Source: JAFALK01 sp042701975 (GTDB lineage Bacteria; Pseudomonadota; Gammaproteobacteria; Burkholderiales; Burkholderiaceae_C). Taken from it: a stretch of 64,000 bases of DNA. A model generated the notes under the pieces. The model had not been told where the DNA came from. It searched no databases and was given only the letters and a program-made list of their open reading frames with translations. The DNA lies in NCBI GenBank assembly GCA_042701975.1, contig CP170561.1:2852001-2916000 (forward strand), read 5' to 3'. The position numbers were made by a program, and so were the translations under genes. Below are positions 43,536 to 51,365 of this stretch, piece after piece (the first letter of the stretch is position 1; each line of letters opens with the position of its first letter).

Positions 43536-44153
43536 ATGCCCGTGATCGTGATCGCCAATCCCAAGGGCGGCGTTGGCAAGAGTACGGTGGCCAGCAATGC
43601 GGCCGGCTTTCTGGCGCGGCAAGGCCTGCGCGTGATGCTGGGCGACGTGGACCGGCAGCAGTCGGCGCGCCGCTGGCTCGACATCCGGCCCAAGCAGTTG
43701 CCGCCCATCGAGGGCTGGGAGCTGGAGGGCAAGGACGTGGTCAAGCCGCCCAAGGGTGTGAGCCACGTGGTGCTCGATACCCCGGCCGGCCTGCATGGCA
43801 AGCGCCTGGCCGCCGTCTACCAGCTGGCCGACAAGATCCTCATTCCCTTGCAGCCCAGCCTGTTCGACATCCAGGCCACCTACGACTTCGTGCAGGAGCT
43901 GCGCACGCTCGGCAAGCCCGTGCCCGACGTCGCCGTGGTGGGCATGCGGGCCAAGGAGGGCACGCTCTCGGTCGAGCAGCTGCAGCACTTCCTGGCCGAG
44001 CTGCAGGCGCCGGTGCTCACGCTGCTGCGCGACACGCAGAACTACGTGCAGATGGCGGCTCGCGGCGCCAGCCTGTGGGATGTGGCGCCGAGCCGCGTGG
44101 AGCGCGACCTGCAGCAGTGGCAGCCGATCTGCGAATGGCTGCTGCGTGGCTGA
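43536..44153 (+). CDS. Orphan ParA/MinD-like ATPase
   Basis: A 205-residue Walker ATPase with deviant P-loop KGGVGKS (residues 10-16), then LGDVDRQQSARRWL and DTPAGLHGKRLA as Walker A' and B. It has no N-terminal DNA-binding extension and no parB beside it, so it is not a standard chromosome partition pair. AGGGGAG precedes the ATG at 43536. It may position a protein complex rather than DNA. A LuxR-type response regulator begins 24 bases after its stop. Confidence 0.85.
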   Translation: MPVIVIANPKGGVGKSTVASNAAGFLARQGLRVMLGDVDRQQSARRWLDIRPKQLPPIEGWELEGKDVVKPPKGVSHVVLDTPAGLHGKRLAAVYQLADKILIPLQPSLFDIQATYDFVQELRTLGKPVPDVAVVGMRAKEGTLSVEQLQHFLAELQAPVLTLLRDTQNYVQMAARGASLWDVAPSRVERDLQQWQPICEWLLRG

Positions 44154-44177
44154 TGCGCGCCTGATGGGGCGTCGTCG

Positions 44178-44858
44178 ATGAAGGTCCTGCTGGTCGATGA
44201 TCACCCGCTGATCCTGGCCGGCCTGGGCCTGCTGATCGACAGCCTGCTGCCCGGCGCCGAGGTGCTGAGCTGCGGCACGCCGCACGGCATGCGCGCGCTG
44301 CTGAACCGCCACCCGGACTGCGGTCTCGTCCTGCTGGACCTGGAGCTGGCCGATGCCAGCGGCTTCGAGCTGCTGGCCTGGATCGTCGAGCGCCGGCCGG
44401 AGCTGCCGGTGGTGATGCTGGCGGCTTCCGAAGCCGGTGCGGATGCGATCCGCGCCATCGACGAAGGTGCCATGGGTTTTGTGTCCAAGACGGCGCAGCT
44501 GGAGACGCTGGCGCAGGCCTTGCAGCTGGTGCTGGCCGGAGGCATCTACGTGCCGCCCGTGGGCCTGGACCTGGGGGCCACGGCACGTTCCCGCCGCGCG
44601 GCGCTGCAGGCGGCGGCGCTGGCCGGTGGCGAATGGCCGCAGGCCCTGCAGGCGCTGGGCCTCACGCCGCGCCAGAAACAGATGCTGGACGCGCTGCTGC
44701 AGGGCAAGACCAACAAGCTCATCGCCCGGGAGTTGGACTTGTCGGTGGACACGGTCAAGGACCACGTCACGGCGCTGTTCAAGGTGCTGGGCGTGAACTC
44801 GCGCACACAGGCCGTGCTGGCGGTGGCCGAGCTGTCGCAGAGCGGGCGGCGCCCCTGA
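44178..44858 (+). CDS. NarL/LuxR-family response regulator
   Basis: A 226-residue two-domain regulator. REC domain: VDDHPLI start, phosphoacceptor Asp54 in LVLLDLELADASGFELL, and lysine in GFVSKTAQLETL. HTH domain: LTPRQKQMLDALLQGKTNKLIARELDLSVDTVKDHVTALFKVLGV. No kinase gene is next to it, so its input is unknown. It is downstream of the ParA-like gene and probably co-transcribed. Confidence 0.9.
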   Translation: MKVLLVDDHPLILAGLGLLIDSLLPGAEVLSCGTPHGMRALLNRHPDCGLVLLDLELADASGFELLAWIVERRPELPVVMLAASEAGADAIRAIDEGAMGFVSKTAQLETLAQALQLVLAGGIYVPPVGLDLGATARSRRAALQAAALAGGEWPQALQALGLTPRQKQMLDALLQGKTNKLIARELDLSVDTVKDHVTALFKVLGVNSRTQAVLAVAELSQSGRRP

Positions 44859-44949
44859 CAAACCCGCATCTGTCGCCTGGATGACGCCGGCTGGCGCGCG
44901 GCGGGTTCACATTGTCGAATTCCAAGAACCACAACAGGAGACCCGCCCC

Positions 44950-45708
44950 ATGAACATCCCCTCCCTGCGCGATCGGGTCAGCCCCGAAGAATGGCAGCTG
45001 CGCTGCGATCTGGCTGCCTGCTACCGCCTCGTGGCGCTCTACGGCTGGACCGACCTGGTCTTCACCCACATCAGCGCGCGGCTGCCGGGCGATGGGCACC
45101 GCTTCCTCATCAACCCCTACGGGCTGATGTTCGAGGAGATCACCGCGTCCTCGCTGATCGAGATCGACCAAGCGGGCAAGAAGCTCAGCGCCTCGCCCTT
45201 CGAGGTGAACGCGGCCGGCTTCGTCATCCACTCCGCCGTGCACGCGGCGCGCGAGGACGCCGGCTGCGTGCTGCACACCCACACCCGAGCCGGCGTGGCG
45301 GTGAGCGCGCAAAAGGGCGGCGTGCTGCCGATCTCGCAGCAATCGACCTTCGTGCTGGCCTCGCTGGCCTATCACGACTACGAGGGCGTGGCCCTGCACG
45401 ATGAAGAGAAGCCGCGGCTGCAGGCTGATCTGGGCGCCGCCAACTTCCTCATGCTGCGCAATCACGGCCTCTTGACGGTGGGCTGCTCGATCGCCGACGC
45501 CTTCCTCTCCATGTACATCTTCGAGACCACCTGCCAGATTCAGCTGGCCGCACAGTCGGGCGGCGGCGAGCTCCTGCAGGTCGATCCGCGCATCGTGGCC
45601 GGCGTGGGCGAATCGATGAAGCGCCAGACGCAGGGCCAGGCTGGCGCGTTTGTGTGGCCGGCGCTCAAGCGCAAGCTGGATCGCGCCAATTCCGGCTACG
45701 ACGCCTGA
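44950..45708 (+). CDS. Class II aldolase/adducin family protein
   Basis: A 252-residue protein of the class II aldolase fold, which cleaves or epimerises phosphorylated sugars, or decarboxylates small acids. The zinc site pattern is HTHTRAGVAV and the distal histidine in RNHGLLTVG; also YGWTDLVFTHISARLPG and LINPYGLMFEEITASSL. The ATG at 44950 follows ACAGGAGA. Substrate is not evident. A sodium symporter follows after 40 bases on the same strand, so both may belong to one uptake-and-use unit. Confidence 0.88.
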   Translation: MNIPSLRDRVSPEEWQLRCDLAACYRLVALYGWTDLVFTHISARLPGDGHRFLINPYGLMFEEITASSLIEIDQAGKKLSASPFEVNAAGFVIHSAVHAAREDAGCVLHTHTRAGVAVSAQKGGVLPISQQSTFVLASLAYHDYEGVALHDEEKPRLQADLGAANFLMLRNHGLLTVGCSIADAFLSMYIFETTCQIQLAAQSGGGELLQVDPRIVAGVGESMKRQTQGQAGAFVWPALKRKLDRANSGYDA

Positions 45709-45748
45709 GTCCACACGCCCACAACAAGAACCACGAGGAGACACCACC

Positions 45749-46639
45749 ATGCAAGGCGACATCGTTTCCAGCATCCTGCTGCCCGCCATCCTGGGCTTCA
45801 TCATGTTCTCGCTCGGGCTGGGCCTCTCGCCCGAGGACTTCCGCCGCATCGCGCGCCAGCCGCGTGCGCTGATGGTCGGCGTGCTGTGCCACTTCGTGCT
45901 GCTGCCGCTGGTCTGCTGGGGCCTGTTGCAGTTGGTGGGCATCACGGGCGTCTTCGCGGTCGGCTTCATGATCCTGGCCGCCTGCCCGACGGGTTCGACC
46001 TCGAACCTGCTGACCTACTTGGCGCGCGGCGACGTTGCTCTTGCCGTGAGCTTCACGGCCGTGGCGAGTGTGCTGACCATCTTCACGCTGCCCTTGATCG
46101 TCAGCTGGGCGCTGGGCCAGTACCTGGGTGCTGAGCAGGCGGTGAAGGCGCCGGTGGGCGTGCTGATGGGGCAGATCTTCGTGATCCTCGCGCTGCCGGT
46201 CAGCGCGGGCATGGGAGCGCGCCACTTCTGGCCGACGGCGATGGCGCGTTTCGAGCGCGTGGCCACGCGCATCGCGACGGCGCTTTTCGTGCTGATCGTG
46301 GCGGCGGCCGTGGCCAAGAACTGGGTGCTGCTGCGCGAGAACTTCGCCACGCTGGCGCCGTTCGCACTGGGGCTGAATCTGCTGATGTTGACGGTTGGCT
46401 TCGTGATGGCCTGGATCGCGCGGCTGCCGCGCCGGCAGGCGGTCACGCTGGGCATCGAGACGGCGGTGCAGAACGCGACGCTGGCCCTGGTCGTCGCCAG
46501 CACGGTGCTGGGCCAGGACGCCATGGCGGTGCCGGGCGCGGTCTACGGCGTGCTGATGTATGCAGGCGGGATTGCGTTTGCGCTGGTGATGCGGCGTTTC
46601 ACGGCGCCTGAGCCGCAAGCCATTCAGACGAGGGCTTAG
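45749..46639 (+). CDS. Bile acid:sodium symporter (BASS) family transporter
   Basis: A 296-residue protein with about nine membrane helices. The signature is LPAILGFIMFSLGLGLSPEDFRRIARQPRAL, then ILAACPTGSTSNLLTYLARGDVALAVSFTAVASVLTIFTLP, the sodium-binding crossover. Bacterial members carry organic acids such as pantoate or taurocholate analogues. GAGGAGA lies 8 bases before the ATG. Its stop overlaps the convergent scpA stop. Confidence 0.9.
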   Translation: MQGDIVSSILLPAILGFIMFSLGLGLSPEDFRRIARQPRALMVGVLCHFVLLPLVCWGLLQLVGITGVFAVGFMILAACPTGSTSNLLTYLARGDVALAVSFTAVASVLTIFTLPLIVSWALGQYLGAEQAVKAPVGVLMGQIFVILALPVSAGMGARHFWPTAMARFERVATRIATALFVLIVAAAVAKNWVLLRENFATLAPFALGLNLLMLTVGFVMAWIARLPRRQAVTLGIETAVQNATLALVVASTVLGQDAMAVPGAVYGVLMYAGGIAFALVMRRFTAPEPQAIQTRA

Positions 46640-47499
46640 ACCGGCACTTCAACGGGCGTGTAGGCCAGGCGCACGTAGATCGGCGCAAAGGCCTCGGCCT
46701 GCGTGATCTCGAGCAGGCGTTCCCGCGCCAGCTCCAGCATGGCGATGAATGTCACAACCACGACCTGCTGGCCGCGCGTCACGTCGAAGAGCTCTTCGAA
46801 GGTGACGAAGCGCTGGCCCTGCAGCCGGCGCAGCACGATGCTCATGTGCTCGCGCACGGAGAGCGCCTCGCGGGTGATCTTGTGGTGGGTCTTGAGCTTG
46901 GCGCGGCGCAGGATGTCGAGCCACGCATCGCGCAGCTCATCGGTGTCCACATCGGGGAAGCGCGGCTGCAGCGACTGCTCGATGTAGACCTGGCCACGCA
47001 GGAAGTCGCGGCCCAGCACGGGCACGGCGTCGAGCTTGGCGGCGGCGAGCTTGATGCGTTCGTATTCGAGCAGGCGTCGGACCAGTTCGGCGCGCGGGTC
47101 TTCAGCTTCCTTGCCGTCCTCGGTCTTCTTGGGCGGCAGCAGCATGCGCGACTTGATCTCGATGAGCATGGCCGCCATCAAGAGGTACTCGCTCGCCAGC
47201 TCCAGATTGGTTCTGCGCAGCTGCTCCACGTAGCTGAGGTACTGGGCCGTCACATCCGCGAGCGGGATGTCGAGGATGTTGAAGTTTTGCTTGCGGATCA
47301 GGTAGAGCAGCAGGTCCAGCGGGCCCTGGAAGGCCTCAAGGAAGACCTCCAGCGCGTCCGGCGGGATGTACAGGTCCAGCGGCAGCTGGAACAGCGGCTC
47401 GCCATAGAGCTTCGCGACGGCAACGCCGTCGACGACTTCGGGTTCCGGCGCGCCAGGGCCAGCGGCGGCCGGCGCGTCGTCAACCAGCTCGGAGCTCAA
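46636..47499 (-). CDS. scpA: Chromosome segregation/condensation protein ScpA
   Basis: ScpA is the kleisin of the SMC-ScpAB condensin. Family start EPLFQLPLDLYIPPDALEVFLEAFQGPLDLLLYLIRKQNFNILDIPLADVTAQYL, and end GQRFVTFEELFDVTRGQQVVVVTFIAMLELARERLLEI. With the TTG at 47499 the protein has 287 residues. That TTG overlaps the DUF3460 stop (TTGA), so translation would be coupled; no ATG lies between it and the conserved body. The ATG at 47586 would overlap DUF3460 by 90 bases. No scpB is visible nearby. Confidence 0.88.
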   Translation of the reverse strand: MSSELVDDAPAAAGPGAPEPEVVDGVAVAKLYGEPLFQLPLDLYIPPDALEVFLEAFQGPLDLLLYLIRKQNFNILDIPLADVTAQYLSYVEQLRRTNLELASEYLLMAAMLIEIKSRMLLPPKKTEDGKEAEDPRAELVRRLLEYERIKLAAAKLDAVPVLGRDFLRGQVYIEQSLQPRFPDVDTDELRDAWLDILRRAKLKTHHKITREALSVREHMSIVLRRLQGQRFVTFEELFDVTRGQQVVVVTFIAMLELARERLLEITQAEAFAPIYVRLAYTPVEVPV

Positions 47500-47696
47500 G
47501 ACTTGGTCTGGTAGACGTAGGCTTGCTGCTCGACGCGGGCGGTCTGGAAATCGGCCTGGGCGCTGCGGTCGACCGGCTTGTCCCACAGCAGGGCACGGCC
47601 GGCACGCTGTTCAGCTTCCAGCGTCGGCTTCTTGGCCTTGAGCTCGTCGATGAAGTTCGTGACGTCGGACTTGTAGGGTTTCCAGAAGAGAGGCAT
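47496..47696 (-). CDS. DUF3460 family protein
   Basis: A 66-residue protein, MPLFWKPYKSDVTNFIDELKA followed by a short acidic-basic body ending VYQTKS. It matches the small betaproteobacterial DUF3460 family by its N-terminus and length. Function is unknown. It lies immediately upstream of scpA, sharing the stop/start overlap, a linkage I also associate with other Burkholderiales. Confidence 0.8.
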   Translation of the reverse strand: MPLFWKPYKSDVTNFIDELKAKKPTLEAEQRAGRALLWDKPVDRSAQADFQTARVEQQAYVYQTKS

Positions 47697-47734
47697 GGCG
47701 CGCGATCAGAGTGAAGCCGGGATTTTAGCGGCCC

Positions 47735-47764
47735 AAAGCAAAGCGGCCGGGCAAGGCCGGCCGC
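47735..47764 (-). terminator. Hairpin downstream of metG
   Basis: GCGGCCGG (47743-47750) and CCGGCCGC (47757-47764) form a perfect 8-bp stem with a 6-base loop. Read on the minus strand, it is followed by TTTGCTTT. It lies 95 bases after the metG stop and before the DUF3460 start. Confidence 0.6.
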
Positions 47765-47858
47765 AGGGGAGGGCGAATGCCCGGCCCGCGCTGAGCAAAA
47801 AGGGGAGCCCTTCGCCGGGGAGGGCCCATGGATCAGGGGTGCGCTTGAGCAGACAGAT

Positions 47859-49907
47859 TCAGCGCACGCGCATGCCCGGCTGCGCGCCGGCGTGCGGCTC
47901 CAGCACGAAGATGCCCGGATTCGCCTTCTCGTCGGCATGGCTGGCGGCCAGCACCATGCCCTCGCTGACGCCAAACTTCATCTTGCGCGGGGCGAGGTTG
48001 GCGACGAGCACCGTGTGCTTGCCTTCCAGCACCGACGGATCTGGATAGGCGCTCTTGATGCCGCTGAACACTTGCCGCAGACGCCCTTCGCCCACGTCCA
48101 GGCTGAGCCGCAGGAGCTTGTCGGAACCTTCGACGGGCTCGGCCTTCACGATCTTGGCGATGCGCAGATCGACCTTGGCGAAGTCGTCGATCTTGATTTC
48201 GGGTGCCAGTTCCTCGCCGCCAGGGATGACCTTGGGAGCTGTGGGCGGCTCGAACAGGGCCTCGAGCATCTGCACGTCCACACGCTGCATCAGGTGCTCG
48301 TAGGCGCCGATGGTATGGGCGCCCAGCAGGCGGCCGGCGTCAGCGAACTTCAGCGGCTCGATGTTCAGGAAGCCCTCGACCTTGGCGGCCAGCGCAGGCA
48401 GCACGGGCTTCAGGTACAGCGTGAGCAAGCGGAAAGCCTCGATGCAGGTGCTGCACACGTCCTGCAGCACGGCGTCGGCCCCTTCCTTCTTGGCCAGCTC
48501 CCAGGGCTTGTTGGCGTCCACGAACTCGTTGACCTTGTCGGCCAGCAGCATGATCTCGCGCAGCGCCTTGCCGAACTCGCGGGTGTCGAACAGCTCGGCG
48601 ATCGCGGGTGCCTGCGCCTGCAGCGCGTCGAGCAGGGTGCGGCCTTCAACCCCGACCTCGGCCGACAGCTTGCCGCCGAAGCGCTTGGCCAGGAAACCGG
48701 CGGCGCGCGAGGCGATGTTGATGTACTTGCCGACCAGATCGCTGTTGACGCGGGCGACGAAGTCCTCGGGGTTGAAGTCGAGGTCTTCCACGCGGCTGTT
48801 GAGCTTGGCGGCCAGGTAGTAGCGCAGCCACTCGGCGTTCATGCCGAGGCTCAGGTACTTGAGCGGGTCCAGGCCCGTGCCGCGGCTCTTGCTCATCTTC
48901 TCGCCGCCGTTGACGGTGAGGAAGCCGTGCACGTGCACGTGGTTGGGCGTCTTGCGGCCGCTGAAGTGCAGCATTGCCGGCCAGAACAGCGTGTGGAAGT
49001 AGGTGATGTCCTTGCCGATGAAGTGGATCTGCTCCACCTTCGGGTCGGCCATGAAAGCGTCAAAGTCCTGGCCTTGCTTCGTCAGGTAGCCCTTGAGCGA
49101 GGCCAGGTAGCCGATCGGTGCATCGAGCCAGACGTAGAAGTACTTGCCCGGCGCATCGGGGATCTCGATGCCGAAGTAGGGCGCATCGCGCGAGATGTCC
49201 CAGTCGCCCAGGCCGCCGTTGCCTTCGTCGTCCTTGGTGAACCATTCCTTGATCTTGTTGAGCACTTCGCTCTGCAGGCGCCCGGGCGTCTGCGTCCATT
49301 CCTGCAGGAAGTTGACGCAGCGCTCGTCGGAGAGCTTGAAGAAGTAGTGCTCCGAGCTTTTCATCACCGGCGTGGCGCCGGTCAGCACGCTGAACGGGTT
49401 CTTGAGCTCGGTCGGCGTGTAGACGGCGCCGCAGACTTCGCAGGAGTCGCCGTACTGGTCCTTGGCGCCGCACTTCGGGCACTCGCCCTTGATGAAACGG
49501 TCGGGCAGGAACATCGACTTCTTCGGATCGAAGAACTGCTCGATGGTCTTGACCGAGATGAGCTCGTTGTGGCGCAGCGCGCGGTAGATCTCCTTGGACA
49601 GCTCGTGGTTCTCGGCGCTGTCGGTGGAGCTCCAATGGTCGAAGGCGATGTGGAAGCCGTCGAGGTAGGTCTTGCGGCCCGAGGCGATGCCGGCCACGAA
49701 CTCCTGCGGCGTCTTGCCGGCCTTTTCGGCCGCAATCATGATCGGCGCGCCGTGGGCATCGTCCGCGCAGACGAAGTGCACCTCGTGGCCCTGCATGCGC
49801 TGGAAGCGCACCCAGATGTCGGCCTGGGTGTACTCCATGATGTGGCCAATGTGGAAATTGGCGTTGGCGTAGGGCAGGGCGGTGGTGACGAAGAGCTTGC
49901 GGGTCAT
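47859..49907 (-). CDS. metG: Methionyl-tRNA synthetase
   Basis: A 682-residue class I synthetase charging tRNA-Met. HIGH at residues 19-22 (NFHIGHIMEY). A zinc-binding insertion has CPKCG and CEVC. KMSKS is at 337-341 (GGEKMSKSRGT). The anticodon-binding helical domain and a C-terminal EMAP-like tRNA-binding domain follow (FAKVDLRIAKIVKAEPVEGSDKLLRLSLDVGE ... NLAPRKMKFGVSEGMVLAAS). Length and architecture equal the dimeric E. coli-type enzyme. Confidence 0.98.
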   Translation of the reverse strand: MTRKLFVTTALPYANANFHIGHIMEYTQADIWVRFQRMQGHEVHFVCADDAHGAPIMIAAEKAGKTPQEFVAGIASGRKTYLDGFHIAFDHWSSTDSAENHELSKEIYRALRHNELISVKTIEQFFDPKKSMFLPDRFIKGECPKCGAKDQYGDSCEVCGAVYTPTELKNPFSVLTGATPVMKSSEHYFFKLSDERCVNFLQEWTQTPGRLQSEVLNKIKEWFTKDDEGNGGLGDWDISRDAPYFGIEIPDAPGKYFYVWLDAPIGYLASLKGYLTKQGQDFDAFMADPKVEQIHFIGKDITYFHTLFWPAMLHFSGRKTPNHVHVHGFLTVNGGEKMSKSRGTGLDPLKYLSLGMNAEWLRYYLAAKLNSRVEDLDFNPEDFVARVNSDLVGKYINIASRAAGFLAKRFGGKLSAEVGVEGRTLLDALQAQAPAIAELFDTREFGKALREIMLLADKVNEFVDANKPWELAKKEGADAVLQDVCSTCIEAFRLLTLYLKPVLPALAAKVEGFLNIEPLKFADAGRLLGAHTIGAYEHLMQRVDVQMLEALFEPPTAPKVIPGGEELAPEIKIDDFAKVDLRIAKIVKAEPVEGSDKLLRLSLDVGEGRLRQVFSGIKSAYPDPSVLEGKHTVLVANLAPRKMKFGVSEGMVLAASHADEKANPGIFVLEPHAGAQPGMRVR

Positions 49908-49943
49908 GCTGCGGGCATCCTTGGAGGAACCCGCGATTTTAAG

Positions 49944-50930
49944 TCAGGGCCGACTGACCCGCCGCGCATAACGCCCAGCCAGGACGGAGCACACGATCAG
50001 CTGCACCTGGTGATAGAACATGATTGGCAGCACGATCACGCCCAGGCCCGGCACCGCACCGAACAGCAGCTTGGCCATCGGGATGCCCGAAGCCAGTGTC
50101 TTCTTGGAGCCGCAGAACACGACCGTGATCTCGTCTTCGGTCGAGAAACCGAACCTGCGCGCGGCCCAGGTCGTGATCACCAGCACCAGGGCCAGCAGCA
50201 GCGCCGCGCCCAGCAAGGCCTCGACCAGCAGTCCGGCACCGTAGTTGCGCCACAGGCCAGCATCCACGGAATCGCTGAACGCGCCCAGCACCAGCAGCAG
50301 GATCACCGCGCGGTCGATGCCCGAGGTGTAGCGCTTGTTGCGGTGGTGCCAGGCGGCCAGCACTGGGCGGCTCAACTGGCCCACCAGCAAGGGCAGCGCC
50401 ACCAGCTGGCCGACCTTCAGCACGGCGTCCACGAAGGACAGCGAGCCATGCCCGCCCACATGGGCCGTGAACACCAGGATGGCTGGTGTGAGCACGATGC
50501 CCAACAGACTGGAAACCGTGGCGTTGAAGATCGCCGCCGGCACGTTGCCGCGCGCCATCTGCGTCATGGCGATGCTCGAAGAAATCGTCGAGGGCAGGGC
50601 GCACAGGTAGGCGAAGCCGAGCGCCAGATCAACGGGCAGCCATTGCCGGAACAGCAGCGTGAGGCCCAGCCCGATCAGTGGGAAGAGCAGATAGGTCGAG
50701 GCTTGCACCAGCAGGTGGATGCGCCATCGCGTGAGGCCGCCGGCCAGCTCCTTCAGCGACAGGCCCAGGCCGGTCAGGAAGAAGATCAGCGCCACGCCGG
50801 CATCGCCGAGCTTGTCCAGGTGCAGGAACCCTCCGCTGCGACCGATCTCGGGCCAGAAACTGGCCAGGGCAATCATGGCGAACAGGGCGAGGAGGAACCA
50901 TTCCTTCTTCAGGCGGCGGGGCAGGCTCAT
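49944..50930 (-). CDS. SBF-like (YfeH-type) bile acid:sodium symporter family protein
   Basis: A 328-residue protein with about ten membrane helices. It has DAGVALIFFLTGLGLSLKEL, YLCALPSTISSSIAMTQMARGNVPAAIFNATVSSLLGI and VFCGSKKTLASGIPMAKLLFG, the pattern of the SBF-like group distinct from classic BASS transporters. Substrate unknown. It ends 36 bases upstream of metG and could be part of that transcript's leader, but the spacing is also consistent with independent expression. Confidence 0.82.
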   Translation of the reverse strand: MSLPRRLKKEWFLLALFAMIALASFWPEIGRSGGFLHLDKLGDAGVALIFFLTGLGLSLKELAGGLTRWRIHLLVQASTYLLFPLIGLGLTLLFRQWLPVDLALGFAYLCALPSTISSSIAMTQMARGNVPAAIFNATVSSLLGIVLTPAILVFTAHVGGHGSLSFVDAVLKVGQLVALPLLVGQLSRPVLAAWHHRNKRYTSGIDRAVILLLVLGAFSDSVDAGLWRNYGAGLLVEALLGAALLLALVLVITTWAARRFGFSTEDEITVVFCGSKKTLASGIPMAKLLFGAVPGLGVIVLPIMFYHQVQLIVCSVLAGRYARRVSRP

Positions 50931-51047
50931 GGGTGCAAGGGGAGGAGAAAAAGGCGGTCAAAGGCAGACCAAAGGGGCTTGGCTGCGGGACTGTAACCGT
51001 TGCCACTTTTCCCGATCCGCTGTCCCGTTTTTGTCCCAGAACAAGCC

Positions 51048-51260
51048 ATCACTTAGCACAGCAACCTCATCTTTGGATGAGCGAAGGCGCTTAAGTCCCT
51101 GATTCGTAAAGGCCGTCAATCATATCCACTGCTGCTGTGGATAACTTTGTGGGCAAGCGGCTTTGGAACGCTCTAAACCCTTGTGGAATGCCGGTGCGCC
51201 CTAGTCTGCCTCATTTTTAGGCAAGCGCGCTCTCCGTATATGAATCAATCACTTAGCGCA
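51048..51260 (+). repeat. Pair of 13-bp direct repeats in the gene-free region
   Basis: ATCACTTAGCACA (51048-51060) and ATCACTTAGCGCA (51248-51260), 12 of 13 identical. Both lie in the same non-coding stretch, one on each side of the DnaA box. Confidence 0.4.
51136..51144 (-). promoter_or_regulatory. DnaA-box consensus match
   Basis: TGTGGATAA, the reverse complement of TTATCCACA, a perfect E. coli R1-type DnaA box. A 9-mer of this form is expected by chance about once or less in a GC-rich window of this size, and a near-match lies 6 bases away. Confidence 0.4.
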
Positions 51261-51281
51261 TAAGTCATGCTGCGCCGCCGC

Positions 51282-51309
51282 AGTGGGGCTCGGGCCTGCA
51301 AGCCCCACT
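51282..51309. other. Hairpin downstream of the serine hydrolase gene
   Basis: AGTGGGGCT (51282-51290) and AGCCCCACT (51301-51309) form a perfect 9-bp stem with a 10-base loop, 57 bases beyond the stop of the minus-strand gene. There is no T run on either strand, so it could be a factor-assisted terminator or a structural element. Confidence 0.4.
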
Positions 51310-51365
51310 TGACGATGCTCAAGTTTGGGGATAAGTCGGCCGTCCGATGCTGGACATGCAGGAAG

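Larger units (their letters stand above)
50931..51365. other. 435-base gene-free region, AT-richer than its surroundings, with DnaA-box match and repeats
   Basis: No coding frame with recognisable product. It holds TGTGGATAA (51136-51144), a full match to the DnaA box TTATNCACA on the opposite strand, and ATATCCACT (51122-51130) as a weaker second. ATCACTTAGC(A/G)CA occurs at 51048-51060 and 51248-51260, exactly 200 bases apart. TAAGTC occurs three times (51092, 51261, 51332). A 9-bp hairpin lies at 51282-51309. These could be part of a DnaA-titrating or regulatory locus; no replication gene is adjacent. Confidence 0.45.

Noticed and set aside
44859..44949. AACCCGC and GCGGGTT arms between the response regulator and the aldolase
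   Set aside because: The loop is more than 30 bases and no T run follows, so it is not a credible terminator.
47892..50996. A 1034-codon open frame on the plus strand
   Set aside because: It is antisense to metG and the SBF-like gene; its length follows from high GC and codon bias on the other strand. Its composition has no domain features.
51241..51275. TTAGCGCATAA resembling the XerC half of a dif site
   Set aside because: No XerD half follows at the required 6-base distance.
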